NCBI GenBank assembly: GCA_051955985.1
Contig: JBQCGD010000119.1
Location: forward strand, 20,790 to 84,789
DNA from: DATKPA01 sp051955985
GTDB taxonomy: Bacteria; Planctomycetota; Phycisphaerae; WQYP01
Direction of reading: 5' to 3'
Length of the DNA: 64,000 nt
Numbering within the stretch: the stretch's first letter is position 1; every line of letters starts with the position of its first letter. Shown one piece after another: positions 16,322 to 24,858 of this stretch. The translations under genes and the position numbers were made by a program. The notes below the pieces were generated by a model. It worked only from the letters and a program-made list of their open reading frames with translations. It was not told the origin of the DNA and did not search any database.

Positions 16322-18073
16322 TTAAATGCGGAGTTTGACGGCGGATTCCTTGGCACCGTTGGCCGTGGCGAGGGGCTTGGTGGCTTTGTTGATGTTGCCG
16401 CCTTCGATGGTAATGGATTGGTTGTTGGCGCCTTCGAGCTGGAGGAAGGTGGGGACGGGGGTGAGGGTTCGCGGGGAGGTGAGGAGGATATCGGAGGAGT
16501 TGGAGATGCGGAGGAGGGATTCGGCGGATTCGTTGCCCTGGGCGGCGAGGCCGGTGAGGGTGACGTCGTGCATGTTTTCGAGGATGACGGCGGGGCGGAG
16601 TTCCGGGTTGGCCGTCTGGAAGCGGACGTTGTTGAGCGTGACGGCCTTGGCGTTTCGGGCGTAGAAGCCGTAGGCCGGAATGGGGCCGAGGACGAAGTAT
16701 TCGCCGGCGATCTGGGGCACGTCGCGGTTGGCGCCCATTTCGGCGGTGCCGCCGCCGCCGAAGGTGAGGTGGATGTTGTCGAAGCTGATATTTTCGACAA
16801 TGGCATCCCCGACCACGTTGATAACGATGGCGGAGAATTTTTCAGCGGGGCGGTAGCTGCTGAACTGCTTGGTGTCGCGGAGCTGGGGCGGGTCGGTGGT
16901 GACGGTGCCGTGGATATTCGAGAAGGAGATGTTGCGGACGAGCGCGGGGGGACGGGGCTGTGTCGCGGCGGTTTCGTTTTCGTATTCGGCGGGTTGAGAA
17001 GCGGCGGGGCGGGTGGAGGGCTGGGTGCTGGGGCGGGAGCGATAGCGGCCGGCGGAGATGTTGATGGGGCCCGTGACTTCCTTGAGGATGATGTTGGAGA
17101 ACGAGAAGTTTTCGAGCTTACCGCCGGGTCCGCAGGCGAGTTTGAAGGGGCAGCCGTAGCATTCCCAGATGATGCAGTTGGAGACGACGACGTTTTCAGC
17201 CTGGCCGGAGCCGAAGCGGAAGATGGACCAGCGCGTGGAGAAGGAGCAGTTGTCGACCATAATGAACTTGCAGGAGCCGAAGAGGGCGCAGGCGTCGTCC
17301 TGGCATTCGACGTTGCAGTTGGTGATGTTGACGTGCTCGGCGGAGATGAAGTGGAAGCCGTCGTTGTTGGAGTTGACGCGGGAGTGAATGTGGAGGGCGT
17401 CCATCAGGACGTACTGGGACTGGATCACGCGGATGGAGTGGAAGGCGCAATCGACGAGGGTGACGTTGCGGACGGTGAGGTTTTCGCAGCGGTAGGCGAG
17501 GATGTGGTAGGGGCGGTGGGAGCCAGAGAGGCCTGCGGGAGAGGGTTGACCGCGCGCGGGGGATTTGAAAAGGAAGCCCTGGCCGTCGATTTTGCCGGGA
17601 CCTTCGACGGTGACGTTGGTGGCGTTGACCGCGTAGAGCAGTGCCCAGTTGCCGTCGTTGAGGGTGGCGTCGCCGTGGAGGGGGATTTCGGTGACTTCGT
17701 GGTAGACGTCGGCGTGCGCAGCCCCAAGGAGGGTGGCGCCGGCGGCGATGTGGAGGGTGACGTTGGATTTGAGCCGGGTGGCGCCGATCTGGAAGGTCCC
17801 GGCGGGGACGAGGACTTTGCCGCCGCCATCCTGGGTGCATTGGTCGATGGCTTTCTGAAGGGCGGGGGTGTCGTTGGCGTTGCCGTCGCCGACGGCGCCG
17901 AAGTCGCGGATGTTGTAAGTGCGTGTGCCGAGGTCGTTGTTGGGGTTGGCGGCGGGGGTGGATTGAGCGTTGGCGAATTTGGGGAGCGCGCCGGCGGCAG
18001 CAGCAGCGAGAGGAGCGGAGACGAGGGAGACCCATTGGCGGCGGGAAAGGCCCGAGGCGTTGGTGGTGGACAT
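16322..18073 (-). CDS. Tat-exported glycoside hydrolase family 28 (polygalacturonase-like)
   Basis: A 583-residue protein with a twin-arginine signal peptide (SRRQWVSLVSAPLAAAAAGA). The mature part begins with YNIRDFGAVGDGNANDTPALQ, the classic start of pectate-lyase-superfamily right-handed beta helices. It continues with many parallel-beta turns, and the region HIHSRVNSNNDGFHF-x-CQDDACALF corresponds to the GH28 catalytic NTD/DD motifs. It probably hydrolyses galacturonan or a related uronate polymer in the periplasm. The ATG at 18073 with AGGAG upstream puts the Tat motif at the N-terminus. It diverges from the aldehyde oxidoreductase operon. Confidence 0.85.
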   Translation of the reverse strand: MSTTNASGLSRRQWVSLVSAPLAAAAAGALPKFANAQSTPAANPNNDLGTRTYNIRDFGAVGDGNANDTPALQKAIDQCTQDGGGKVLVPAGTFQIGATRLKSNVTLHIAAGATLLGAAHADVYHEVTEIPLHGDATLNDGNWALLYAVNATNVTVEGPGKIDGQGFLFKSPARGQPSPAGLSGSHRPYHILAYRCENLTVRNVTLVDCAFHSIRVIQSQYVLMDALHIHSRVNSNNDGFHFISAEHVNITNCNVECQDDACALFGSCKFIMVDNCSFSTRWSIFRFGSGQAENVVVSNCIIWECYGCPFKLACGPGGKLENFSFSNIILKEVTGPINISAGRYRSRPSTQPSTRPAASQPAEYENETAATQPRPPALVRNISFSNIHGTVTTDPPQLRDTKQFSSYRPAEKFSAIVINVVGDAIVENISFDNIHLTFGGGGTAEMGANRDVPQIAGEYFVLGPIPAYGFYARNAKAVTLNNVRFQTANPELRPAVILENMHDVTLTGLAAQGNESAESLLRISNSSDILLTSPRTLTPVPTFLQLEGANNQSITIEGGNINKATKPLATANGAKESAVKLRI

Positions 18074-18328
18074 GAGAAAAAGTGCTCCTGAAATGGGCCG
18101 GAGGCACGGCGGAGGAAGAACGACGGGGCTCGGAGAATCTTGCGGGGAGAGGCTAGGGTTTTTACCGAGGTGAATCGTCGAAAGGGGAGGGAAATAAATA
18201 GTTGCCGCGGGAAAAAGGGGAGGGGGGAGTATAGACCGCAATTTATTTTGGGGTGTTGCGTTGGAGGAAATGAGTTAACATGGTCGGCACGTTTCTGGAA
18301 CAGGTCCATTGGTTTAAGGAGTGGATCG

Positions 18329-18988
18329 ATGGCAGGGAACTCCACATCGGATGCTTCGAAGGGGAAATCTTCGGAGGGGTTGAGTCGAAGAGGATTTTTG
18401 AAAGGGGTTGGGGCGGCGGCGGTGGTAGCCGACGGGCTGCTGAACCACGTGGTGCCTGCGCCGGCTGCGGAAGCGGCGGCGGAGGAAAATTCGAACGGGA
18501 TCATAAAAGGGGAGGTGGAGATCACGCTGAAAGTGAACGGGCAGGATCGGCGGGTGAAGGTGGAACCGCGGACGACGCTCTTGAGCGCACTGCGGGACCG
18601 CATGGAGCCGGAGGTCACCGGGCCGAAGCTGGTGTGCAACGTGGGGACATGCGGGGCGTGCACGGTGATCATGGACGGGAAGACGGTGTACGGATGTTCG
18701 GTGCTGGCGGTGGATGCGGTGGGGAAAGAGATCACGACGGTGGAAGGGCTGGGGACGCCGGAGCACATGCACCCGGTGCAGAAGGCGTTCTGCGACAAGG
18801 ATGCGATGATGTGCGGGTTCTGCACGTCGGGATTTGTGACCTCGGCGACGGCGCTCTTGCGGGAGAATCCGAATCCGTCGCTGCAGGAAATCAAGGAGGG
18901 GTGCAAGGGGAATTTCTGCCGGTGCGGGACATATCCGCACATTTTCCAGGCGGTGGAAGCGGCGGCGAAGTCGGGGAAGCCGGTGTGA
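18329..18988 (+). CDS. PaoA/YagT-like [2Fe-2S] subunit of periplasmic aldehyde oxidoreductase
   Basis: A 219-residue iron-sulfur subunit of a xanthine-oxidase-family enzyme. A Tat signal SRRGFLKG lies at 19-26. The plant-type cluster ligands are Cys103, Cys108, Cys111 and Cys123, and the second cluster is held by CGFC (162-165) and CRC (197-199). The Tat signal and the 4Fe-4S-bearing FAD partner make it PaoABC-like, not CO dehydrogenase. It carries electrons from the molybdenum site to FAD. The ATG at 18329 has AAGGAG eight bases upstream. It is the first gene of a five-gene group. Confidence 0.9.
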   Translation: MAGNSTSDASKGKSSEGLSRRGFLKGVGAAAVVADGLLNHVVPAPAAEAAAEENSNGIIKGEVEITLKVNGQDRRVKVEPRTTLLSALRDRMEPEVTGPKLVCNVGTCGACTVIMDGKTVYGCSVLAVDAVGKEITTVEGLGTPEHMHPVQKAFCDKDAMMCGFCTSGFVTSATALLRENPNPSLQEIKEGCKGNFCRCGTYPHIFQAVEAAAKSGKPV

Positions 18989-19020
18989 GGTTTTCGCCCT
19001 TCCAGGGACGACGACGGAAA

Positions 19021-19063
19021 CGCGAAAAGACGAAGAGACGAAGGCCCACGAAGAAAGACATTT
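19021..19063. repeat. CTTCGT-type degenerate intergenic repeat
   Basis: The gap between the first and second oxidoreductase genes contains, on the minus strand, repeated CTTCGT words (TCTTTCTTCGTGGGCCTTCG and following). A similar string with CTTCGTG four times occurs at 62690-62724 before trpS on the plus strand. It looks like a short dispersed intergenic repeat. Confidence 0.45.
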
Positions 19064-19091
19064 TTGGGTTTGGGGAATAAAGGATTGAATC

Positions 19092-21353
19092 ATGGCTGAT
19101 ATGGATACACGGAGCGGGACGGCGCCGGCGGAATCGAAGCAGTCGGACGATCACAAGGGGAAGCGGCGGGTGATGGCGGAGGAGGTGGTGAACGGGCAGC
19201 CGACCGGGAAGTATATTGAGGAGTGGGTCGATGACACGACGTTGTCGTGGGGGCCGAAGGAGAGCCATCGGTTCATCAACAAGCCGTTTCCCCGGCCGGA
19301 CGGGCCGGCGAAGACGACGGGCATGGCGAAGTACACGCATGACATCGTTGTGCCGGGAATGCTGCACGCGAAGTTTCTGACATCGCCGATCGCGCACGCG
19401 AAGATGAAGAAGATCGATGTTTCGCCGGCGCAGCAGATGGCCGGGGTAAAAGCCGTGCTGACGATTCCGGGGGAGATCAAGTACGAGGGCCAGCCGATTG
19501 CGGTGGTGGCGGCGGTGACGCAGGAAATTGCGGAGGATGCGGCCCGGGCGATCGTGGTGGAGTTTGACGAGCAGAAACATGTGGTGACGGCCGACGAAGC
19601 AATGAAACCGGACGGGCTGAAGCTGTTCGGGAAACCGGAGCCGCGGACAAGGGGCGATTCCGGGCGGGCCGATGCGGCATTGAAGCAATGCGATGCCGTC
19701 GTGGAGGCGGAATACCGGACCCCGATCTGGCATCACTGCTGCCTGGAAACACATGGGACGGTGGTGGATTTCAGCGGCGGGGATAAGGCGACGGTGTACG
19801 CGTCCACCCAGGGAACATTTTCCGTGCACAAGGATGCAGTGAATTTCCTGGGGTTGGATGGGGAGAACGTGGTATCCGTGGTGCATCACATGGGCGGCGG
19901 GTTCGGGTCGAAGTTCGGGCTGGGGATCGTCGGGAAATGGGCATGCGCCCTGTCGAGGGCAACGAAGTCGCCCGTGAAGCTGATGCTGTCGCGGCGCGAG
20001 GAGCACCTGACATCGGGCAACGGGCCGGGGTCCGTTCAGCGGTTCAAGGCGGGGGTGACCAAGGATGGAAAGCTGGTGGCGCTCCGGGCGGAGCAGTATT
20101 CGCTGTCGGGCATCTCGCGGTCAAACCTGGCGGGACAGCCATACCAGTACAAGGCGGGGTCGGTCTACACGGAAGCGTCGATCGTGAACACGAACGAGGA
20201 TGGGTCGTGCGCGATGCGCGCTCCGGGGCATCCCCAGGCGTGCTTTGCGATGGAATCGCTGATGGACGAGCTGGCGGAAAAGATCGGGATGGACCCGATC
20301 GATTTCCGGAAGAAGAACATCGGCACCGGGGAGAGCGCGGACGCTTGGAGCCGGCAACTGGACAAGGGGGCGGAGGTGATCGGCTGGAGCAAGCGGAAGA
20401 TGAAGGCGGGGGCGGACAGTGGTCCGGTGAAGCGGGGGTTCGGGTGCGGGATCGGCGCCTGGGGCGGCGGGGGGCACAGGCAGTGCATTGTGAACGTGAA
20501 GATCAATCCGGACGGGGGCGTGATCGTGGAGAGCGGAACGCAGGACCTCGGCACCGGGACGCGCGGGTATGTGCGCGGGATCGTGGCCGACGAACTGGGG
20601 CTCGATTACGACGATGTGCAGGAGAAAATCGGCCAGTCGACGTATGGCGACGCCAATTCGTCGGGCGGTTCGACGACGGCGGCGTCGCTGGCGCCGGCGG
20701 TCAAGGATGCGGCAAACAATGCGCGAGAGCAGATGGCCAAGCGCGTGGCGCCGCTGCTGGGCCTGAAGCCGGAACAGGCAAATCAAATTGCGTTTTCCGA
20801 GCGGACCGTGTCCGGCAACGGGAAGACATTGAAGTGGGAGGAGGCGTGCAAGGCAGTGCCGACGGCGGGGCTGTCCGCCCGCGGGGAGTGGAAGCCGGGG
20901 CTTTCGGGGAACGGGGCGCATGGGGCGTCGTTTGCGGAAGTGGAAGTGGACACCGAGACCGGCAAGGTACGCGTCGTAAAGATGTGCCACGTGCAGGACG
21001 GCGGGTTGATCCTGAACCGGTTGACGGCCGAGAGCCAGATCAACGGCGGGATGATCCAGTCGATGGGCGGCGCGTTGTACGAGGCGCGGGTGATGGACCA
21101 GGACCTGGGGGTGATGGTGAACGAGTCCTCGGGGTTCCTGGACTACAAACTGCCGGGGACGATGGAGATTCCCGAACTGCATCCGGTGATTGATGACGGG
21201 GACACGCGGAACGTGGTGATCGGGATCGCGGAGCCGGCGAACATCCCGGGGATCGGGGCGATTGCGAACGCGGTGTACAACGCGTGCGGAGTGCGCGTGC
21301 GCGATTTGCCGATCACTCCTGACAAGATTCTGGCCGGGCTGATGAAAGCCTGA
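19092..21353 (+). CDS. PaoC/YagR-like molybdopterin-binding catalytic subunit
   Basis: A 753-residue xanthine-dehydrogenase-family large subunit. It shows the GGGFGSKFG motif near residue 271 (Mo-pterin contact), MRAPGHPQACFAME near 376, QDLGTGTRGYVRGI near 483, and a C-terminal AEPANIPGIGAIANA whose Glu matches the catalytic base of the family. It oxidises aldehydes to carboxylates at a molybdenum cofactor, presumably in the periplasm after co-export with the Tat-bearing subunit. The gene order small-large-medium differs from E. coli paoABC (small-medium-large). No molybdopterin-maturation gene such as paoD is adjacent. Confidence 0.88.
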   Translation: MADMDTRSGTAPAESKQSDDHKGKRRVMAEEVVNGQPTGKYIEEWVDDTTLSWGPKESHRFINKPFPRPDGPAKTTGMAKYTHDIVVPGMLHAKFLTSPIAHAKMKKIDVSPAQQMAGVKAVLTIPGEIKYEGQPIAVVAAVTQEIAEDAARAIVVEFDEQKHVVTADEAMKPDGLKLFGKPEPRTRGDSGRADAALKQCDAVVEAEYRTPIWHHCCLETHGTVVDFSGGDKATVYASTQGTFSVHKDAVNFLGLDGENVVSVVHHMGGGFGSKFGLGIVGKWACALSRATKSPVKLMLSRREEHLTSGNGPGSVQRFKAGVTKDGKLVALRAEQYSLSGISRSNLAGQPYQYKAGSVYTEASIVNTNEDGSCAMRAPGHPQACFAMESLMDELAEKIGMDPIDFRKKNIGTGESADAWSRQLDKGAEVIGWSKRKMKAGADSGPVKRGFGCGIGAWGGGGHRQCIVNVKINPDGGVIVESGTQDLGTGTRGYVRGIVADELGLDYDDVQEKIGQSTYGDANSSGGSTTAASLAPAVKDAANNAREQMAKRVAPLLGLKPEQANQIAFSERTVSGNGKTLKWEEACKAVPTAGLSARGEWKPGLSGNGAHGASFAEVEVDTETGKVRVVKMCHVQDGGLILNRLTAESQINGGMIQSMGGALYEARVMDQDLGVMVNESSGFLDYKLPGTMEIPELHPVIDDGDTRNVVIGIAEPANIPGIGAIANAVYNACGVRVRDLPITPDKILAGLMKA

Positions 21354-21371
21354 TCGAAAGAGGAACATGCG

Positions 21372-22367
21372 ATGAAAGCATTTGAATTTGCGAACGCGCA
21401 GAGCGTGGATGAAGCGGTGAAGCTGCTGGCGCCCACCGGGGCGAAGGTGGATCCGGACGAGACCCCGCGCGCGCTCGGGGGCGGCCAGGACCTGCTGACG
21501 ACGATGAAGGGGTACATTGAGCGACCCCCGCGCGTGGTGAATTTGAAGACGATCAAGGGGCTCGATCACATCAGCGACGATGGGAAGGGGGGCTTGAAGA
21601 TCGGGGCGACCGCGACGCTGACGGCGATTTACGAGAGCCCGGACGTGAAGAAGAAGTTCCCGGGACTCTCGGAGGCGGCGCATTCGATCGCGACGCCGCA
21701 GATCCGGAACATTGCGACGCTGGGCGGGAACCTGTGCCAGCGGCCGCGGTGCTGGTATTTCCGGCTGGAAAATGTGAAGTGCCTGAAGAAGGGGGGAACG
21801 GAGTGTTACGCCTCCTCGGGGGAGAATAAGTACAACGCGATTTTGGGCGGTGGGCCGTCATACATTGTGCATCCGTCGGACATGGCGCCGATGCTGATCG
21901 CGCTGGGCGCCACGGTGACGGTGGCCGGGCCGGGGGGAGAGCGGAACATGCCGCTGGAGAAATTTTTCGTACTGCCGAGCGACGATGTTCGGCATGAGAA
22001 CGTGCTCAAGGACGGGGAGATCGTGACGGAAGTGCAGGTTCCGGCAACCCAGGGGAAATCGACATACCTGAAGTTCAAGGAGCGGGACTCGCTGGATTTC
22101 GCGATGGCGTCGGTGGCCGCGGTGGTGGAGTTCGGGCCCGACAAGACGGTCAAGGATGCGCGGCTGACGATGGGGGGCGTGGCGCCGATTCCCTGGGTGG
22201 CGAGGGAAGCGGCGGCGTCGCTGGCAGGCAAGAAGCTGGATGAGGAGACGGTGAAGAACGCAGCCACGATGGCGCTGGCGGATGCTTCGCCTTTGGAGAA
22301 GAACGGGTACAAGGTAATTTTGGCACAGAACCTGATTCGCCGGGCGTTGACGCAACTGAATGTCTGA
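21372..22367 (+). CDS. PaoB/YagS-like FAD subunit with extra [4Fe-4S] cluster
   Basis: A 331-residue FAD-binding subunit of the molybdenum hydroxylase. The N-terminal FAD motif (ALGGGQDLLTTMKG, 34-47) and ATLGGNLCQRPRCWYF (116-130) are visible. Cys122, Cys127, Cys137 and Cys145 match the four ligands of the additional 4Fe-4S cluster known in E. coli PaoB and absent from most xanthine dehydrogenases. This supports the PaoABC-type assignment. It starts 18 bases after the catalytic subunit. Confidence 0.88.
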   Translation: MKAFEFANAQSVDEAVKLLAPTGAKVDPDETPRALGGGQDLLTTMKGYIERPPRVVNLKTIKGLDHISDDGKGGLKIGATATLTAIYESPDVKKKFPGLSEAAHSIATPQIRNIATLGGNLCQRPRCWYFRLENVKCLKKGGTECYASSGENKYNAILGGGPSYIVHPSDMAPMLIALGATVTVAGPGGERNMPLEKFFVLPSDDVRHENVLKDGEIVTEVQVPATQGKSTYLKFKERDSLDFAMASVAAVVEFGPDKTVKDARLTMGGVAPIPWVAREAAASLAGKKLDEETVKNAATMALADASPLEKNGYKVILAQNLIRRALTQLNV

Positions 22368-22385
22368 GCTTGCTGGAGGTAGGCT

Positions 22386-22622
22386 ATGAATCCGCGCAAA
22401 ACCGCCGTGAAGAATGTCCCGCTGACGCAGTTCTGCGGGGATTTGCGGTCGAAAAAGTTCTACATGATGGATACGATTCCTTCAGCCGCTGAGGATTATC
22501 TGGATCCGAGCGGGCACTGCTGGTGTCATCACACGCAGATGGCGCTGGGGCCGGACGGGCAGCATGCCGGTCCGGACAAGTGCGTGCCCGGGCGGAAGTG
22601 TTACCGGTCGGCACTGGCATAG
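22386..22622 (+). CDS. Small Cys/His-rich protein of the aldehyde oxidoreductase operon
   Basis: A 78-residue protein with ribosome site GGAGG eight bases before the ATG, 18 bases after the FAD subunit gene. The C-terminal half reads GHCWCHHTQMALGPDGQHAG and then PDKCVPGRKC, a likely metal-binding arrangement of four Cys and several His. There is no signal peptide or membrane segment. The spacing and good ribosome site argue that it is a real gene co-expressed with the oxidoreductase. A role in cofactor or electron transfer is only a guess; I do not recognise the family. Confidence 0.65.
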   Translation: MNPRKTAVKNVPLTQFCGDLRSKKFYMMDTIPSAAEDYLDPSGHCWCHHTQMALGPDGQHAGPDKCVPGRKCYRSALA

Positions 22623-22643
22623 GGGGGGCGTGATTTGGCATAC

Positions 22644-22661
22644 TATGGAACATGTTCCATA
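22644..22661. promoter_or_regulatory. Perfect 18-bp palindrome, candidate operator
   Basis: TATGGAACATGTTCCATA is perfectly self-complementary and lies 14 bases before the start codon I prefer for the DUF1326-like gene. A dimeric repressor could bind here. The cognate regulator is not identified in the window. Confidence 0.5.
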
Positions 22662-22675
22662 AAATGAGGTGGATG

Positions 22676-23341
22676 ATGAAAGCTCAACTCGCATTCGGGG
22701 CAGTGCTTTTCGCTTGCGTGGCGTTTGCCGCGGTACCAGGCAGCGGGGCGGCCACGACCGGGTCGCAGAAGGTGACGGGGGATTATGTGGAAGCTCGGAC
22801 GGCGAGCGTCTTTGCCGGGGCTTGCCACTACAACGGCGAACTGGTGACGACCGGCCAGGAGGCGATTGCCGCGTGGGATGTGACGTCGGGTTACTGGAAG
22901 GGCGCGAACCTCTCGGGCGTGAAGGCGATGGCGGCGGTCGGTTCAGACAACAACCTCGGCGAGCCCGGGGAACGGCGTTCTGAACTGGTGATCGACAGCG
23001 CGGTGAGCGATACGCAGGCGGCGGCGTTCACCGACATGCTGCGGACCGAGTGCGGCAAGCAGATGGGGTCGATTATCTCGGTGCGGCGCGGGCCGGTCAC
23101 TTTCGTGCACGAGGGGGGATACAAAGTGAAGTCGGAGGGGCTGGGCGCGATGACGGTGAAGCCGATGCCGGACGCGGCGTGCTGCAAGCAGCCGAACCTC
23201 GTGTGGTATTCGCCGCTGGCGCCGATCGAGGGGCGCAAGGTGGGCTACACTGTGGAAGCGAATTATTCATCGGAGAAGGTCGGCGACCGGTGGCAGCGCG
23301 GTGATGAGAACAGCGCGTTCTACGGGACGTTCGCGTATTGA
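22676..23341 (+). CDS. Secreted DUF1326-like protein
   Basis: About 221 residues with a Sec signal peptide (MKAQLAFGAVLFACVAFAAV). The mature protein begins with GDYVEARTASVFAGACHYNGEL, the pattern of DUF1326 proteins, and holds a CC pair near 172. Start codons at 22652, 22664, 22673 and 22676 are in frame; the last has GAGG six bases upstream and gives the cleanest signal peptide. Family members are often found beside oxidoreductases and copper proteins, but the function is unknown. It follows the small Cys/His-rich gene. Confidence 0.7.
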   Translation: MKAQLAFGAVLFACVAFAAVPGSGAATTGSQKVTGDYVEARTASVFAGACHYNGELVTTGQEAIAAWDVTSGYWKGANLSGVKAMAAVGSDNNLGEPGERRSELVIDSAVSDTQAAAFTDMLRTECGKQMGSIISVRRGPVTFVHEGGYKVKSEGLGAMTVKPMPDAACCKQPNLVWYSPLAPIEGRKVGYTVEANYSSEKVGDRWQRGDENSAFYGTFAY

Positions 23342-23397
23342 GACGATGCAGACGCTTCAATGACGCCACGCAAGACACTCAAGTGGTAGACATGGAA

Positions 23398-23428
23398 ACG
23401 GCCGCTCTTTTGGAGCGGCCGTTTTTTT
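23398..23428. terminator. Factor-independent terminator
   Basis: Ten-bp arms ACGGCCGCTC and GAGCGGCCGT with a TTTTG loop are followed by T7. It closes the oxidoreductase/DUF1326 group. A short A run on the other side could let it work for the convergent gene that ends at 23461. Confidence 0.85.
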
Positions 23429-23460
23429 GTTGCGCCCCCAACAATCCGGGGGGGTGATGG

Positions 23461-24051
23461 TTAATCGAGGATGTTCATCGAGACGAGGACGGCCTGCTGG
23501 TGCGCATTGGTGGCGGCGGTGAGCTCTTTCTGGGCGGTCTCGAGTTGGGCCTTGGCATCGGCGATGGCTTTCCGATAGGTGGCGAGCTTGGCCTGGACGG
23601 TGTCCTCCGAGGCGTTGTTGCGGATCGCTTCGCGGAGCGAACTGAGCGCCTGCTGAACGGGGGAGTTGGCGTCCATGCCTGGAGGGCCGAATCCGCCGCG
23701 TCGCCCGCCCGGGTTGGTCGTGTTGTTCGCCCCGCCCTGGTTGCCCTGTCGACCGGGCCCTCCTGGGCCGCGGCCAAATCCGCCGGGGCCACCCGGTCCG
23801 CCGCCGACGCGGAGTTCGCGTTTGAGCTGCTGGACTTTCTGGATCTTGGGCTGCAGCGAATCCCATTGGTCGTCATTGACGTTGAGCTGCTCTTTCATGC
23901 GGTCTTCCATCTGCTGGCGCATCTGGGCGAAATCGGGAGGACCGCCGGGTCCCCCGGGACCGCCCGGTCCGTTATCGACCTGGGCGAAGCCGATGGTGGC
24001 AAGGGACGCGGTGAGGAGGATCGCCGGAATCATTTTTCGGAGCATGGTCAT
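23461..24051 (-). CDS. Secreted Gly/Pro-rich protein, possibly Spy/CpxP-like
   Basis: A 196-residue exported protein (signal peptide MTMLRKMIPAILLTASLATI, cleavage near GFAQ). Two helical parts flank Gly-Pro-rich stretches (GGPGGPGGPP and GGFGRGPGGPG). The first helix includes LNVNDDQWDSLQPKIQKVQQ, which resembles the LTxxQ-type helices of periplasmic Spy/CpxP chaperone-like proteins. Two in-frame ATG codons (24051 and 24045) share the GGAAGG ribosome site. It diverges from the sigma factor/kinase pair, whose kinase carries similar LTxxQ-like and Gly/Pro-rich sequence outside the membrane. Confidence 0.65.
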   Translation of the reverse strand: MTMLRKMIPAILLTASLATIGFAQVDNGPGGPGGPGGPPDFAQMRQQMEDRMKEQLNVNDDQWDSLQPKIQKVQQLKRELRVGGGPGGPGGFGRGPGGPGRQGNQGGANNTTNPGGRRGGFGPPGMDANSPVQQALSSLREAIRNNASEDTVQAKLATYRKAIADAKAQLETAQKELTAATNAHQQAVLVSMNILD

Positions 24052-24226
24052 GTCCTTCCTGTAAGAGTGAGGTTGCTCTCTGGGAATGCGGTTGCGGGCG
24101 CAGCAGCAAAACCGCCGGAAAATTTTGCGAGTTGACGGAACTGGCGGCGGGAAAGAGGGTGTGGGCGCAACTAAGAGATTGTGAAGAGCGTCGGCACCAT
24201 GCGGACCGTCGACGGCCGCAAGTCCT

Positions 24227-24232
24227 TATAAT
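24227..24232 (+). promoter_or_regulatory. Consensus -10 box immediately before the sigma factor start
   Basis: TATAAT ends eight bases before the ATG at 24241, which has no Shine-Dalgarno sequence. Transcription starting six to eight bases downstream would yield a nearly leaderless mRNA. The matching -35 region is poor, so an extended -10 or alternative sigma factor is possible. Confidence 0.45.
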
Positions 24233-24240
24233 GGTTGAAT

Positions 24241-24858
24241 ATGCCGGAATTGAATCTGACAACGCCTCACGAGATGCTCACGGCCGCGCGCGGCGGGAAT
24301 GCGTCTGCGCTCGGCTTGCTGCTGGAATCGTATTCGAATTACCTGACGCTGCTGGCGCGGATGCAGATCGGGGCGAAACTGCGCGGAAAAGTGGACCCGG
24401 GCGATATCGTGCAGGAGGTGTTCCTGGAGGTGCACCGGCAGTTCCCGGAGTTTCGCGGGACGACGGAAGCGGAATTCATGTCCTGGCTGCGGCGCATCCT
24501 CGCGGGGCAGTTGGCGCAGACCCTGCGGCGCTTCCTCGGGACCAAGGGGCGGGATGTGCGGATGGAACAGGAGATGGCGGCCAAAGTGGATCATTCCTCG
24601 GCGGCGCTCGATCGGGGCTTCGCCGCGCCGGGGAGCAGCCCGAGTCATTCGGCGGCGCGACGCGAGCATTCGGTGCTGCTCGCCGATGCGCTCAACCGCC
24701 TGCCGGCGGATTATCGCGAGGTGATCGTGCTCCGGCACATCGAGGCGCTCTCGTTCGCCGAAACGGGCGAGCGGATGGGACGATCGGAAAACAGCGTGCA
24801 GAAGCTGTGGGTCCGGGCGCTGGCGAAGTTGCGCGAAGAACTGGGGGCACTGGAATGA
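24241..24858 (+). CDS. ECF-type sigma-70 family factor
   Basis: About 205 residues. Region 2 is visible at about 40-100 (DIVQEVFLEVHRQFPEFRG then FMSWLRRILAGQ). Region 4 lies near 140-200 with LPADYREVIVLRHIEALSFA and MGRSENSVQKLWVRALAKLR, the helix-turn-helix that reads the -35 element. The spacer holds a Ser/Ala-rich linker. It overlaps the kinase gene by ATGA, the planctomycete arrangement of a sigma factor translationally coupled to a Ser/Thr kinase. The kinase probably controls its activity by phosphorylation. No anti-sigma factor of zinc type is present. Confidence 0.9.
   Translation: MPELNLTTPHEMLTAARGGNASALGLLLESYSNYLTLLARMQIGAKLRGKVDPGDIVQEVFLEVHRQFPEFRGTTEAEFMSWLRRILAGQLAQTLRRFLGTKGRDVRMEQEMAAKVDHSSAALDRGFAAPGSSPSHSAARREHSVLLADALNRLPADYREVIVLRHIEALSFAETGERMGRSENSVQKLWVRALAKLREELGALE

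Noticed and set aside
16202..18091. 629-codon plus-strand Gly/Val/Asp-rich frame
   Set aside because: Antisense to the GH28 gene, which has a Tat signal and catalytic motifs.
22644..22661. Palindrome considered as a LexA box
   Set aside because: The GAAC and GTTC halves are only two bases apart, unlike the four in the Gram-positive LexA site, and no SOS gene is adjacent.
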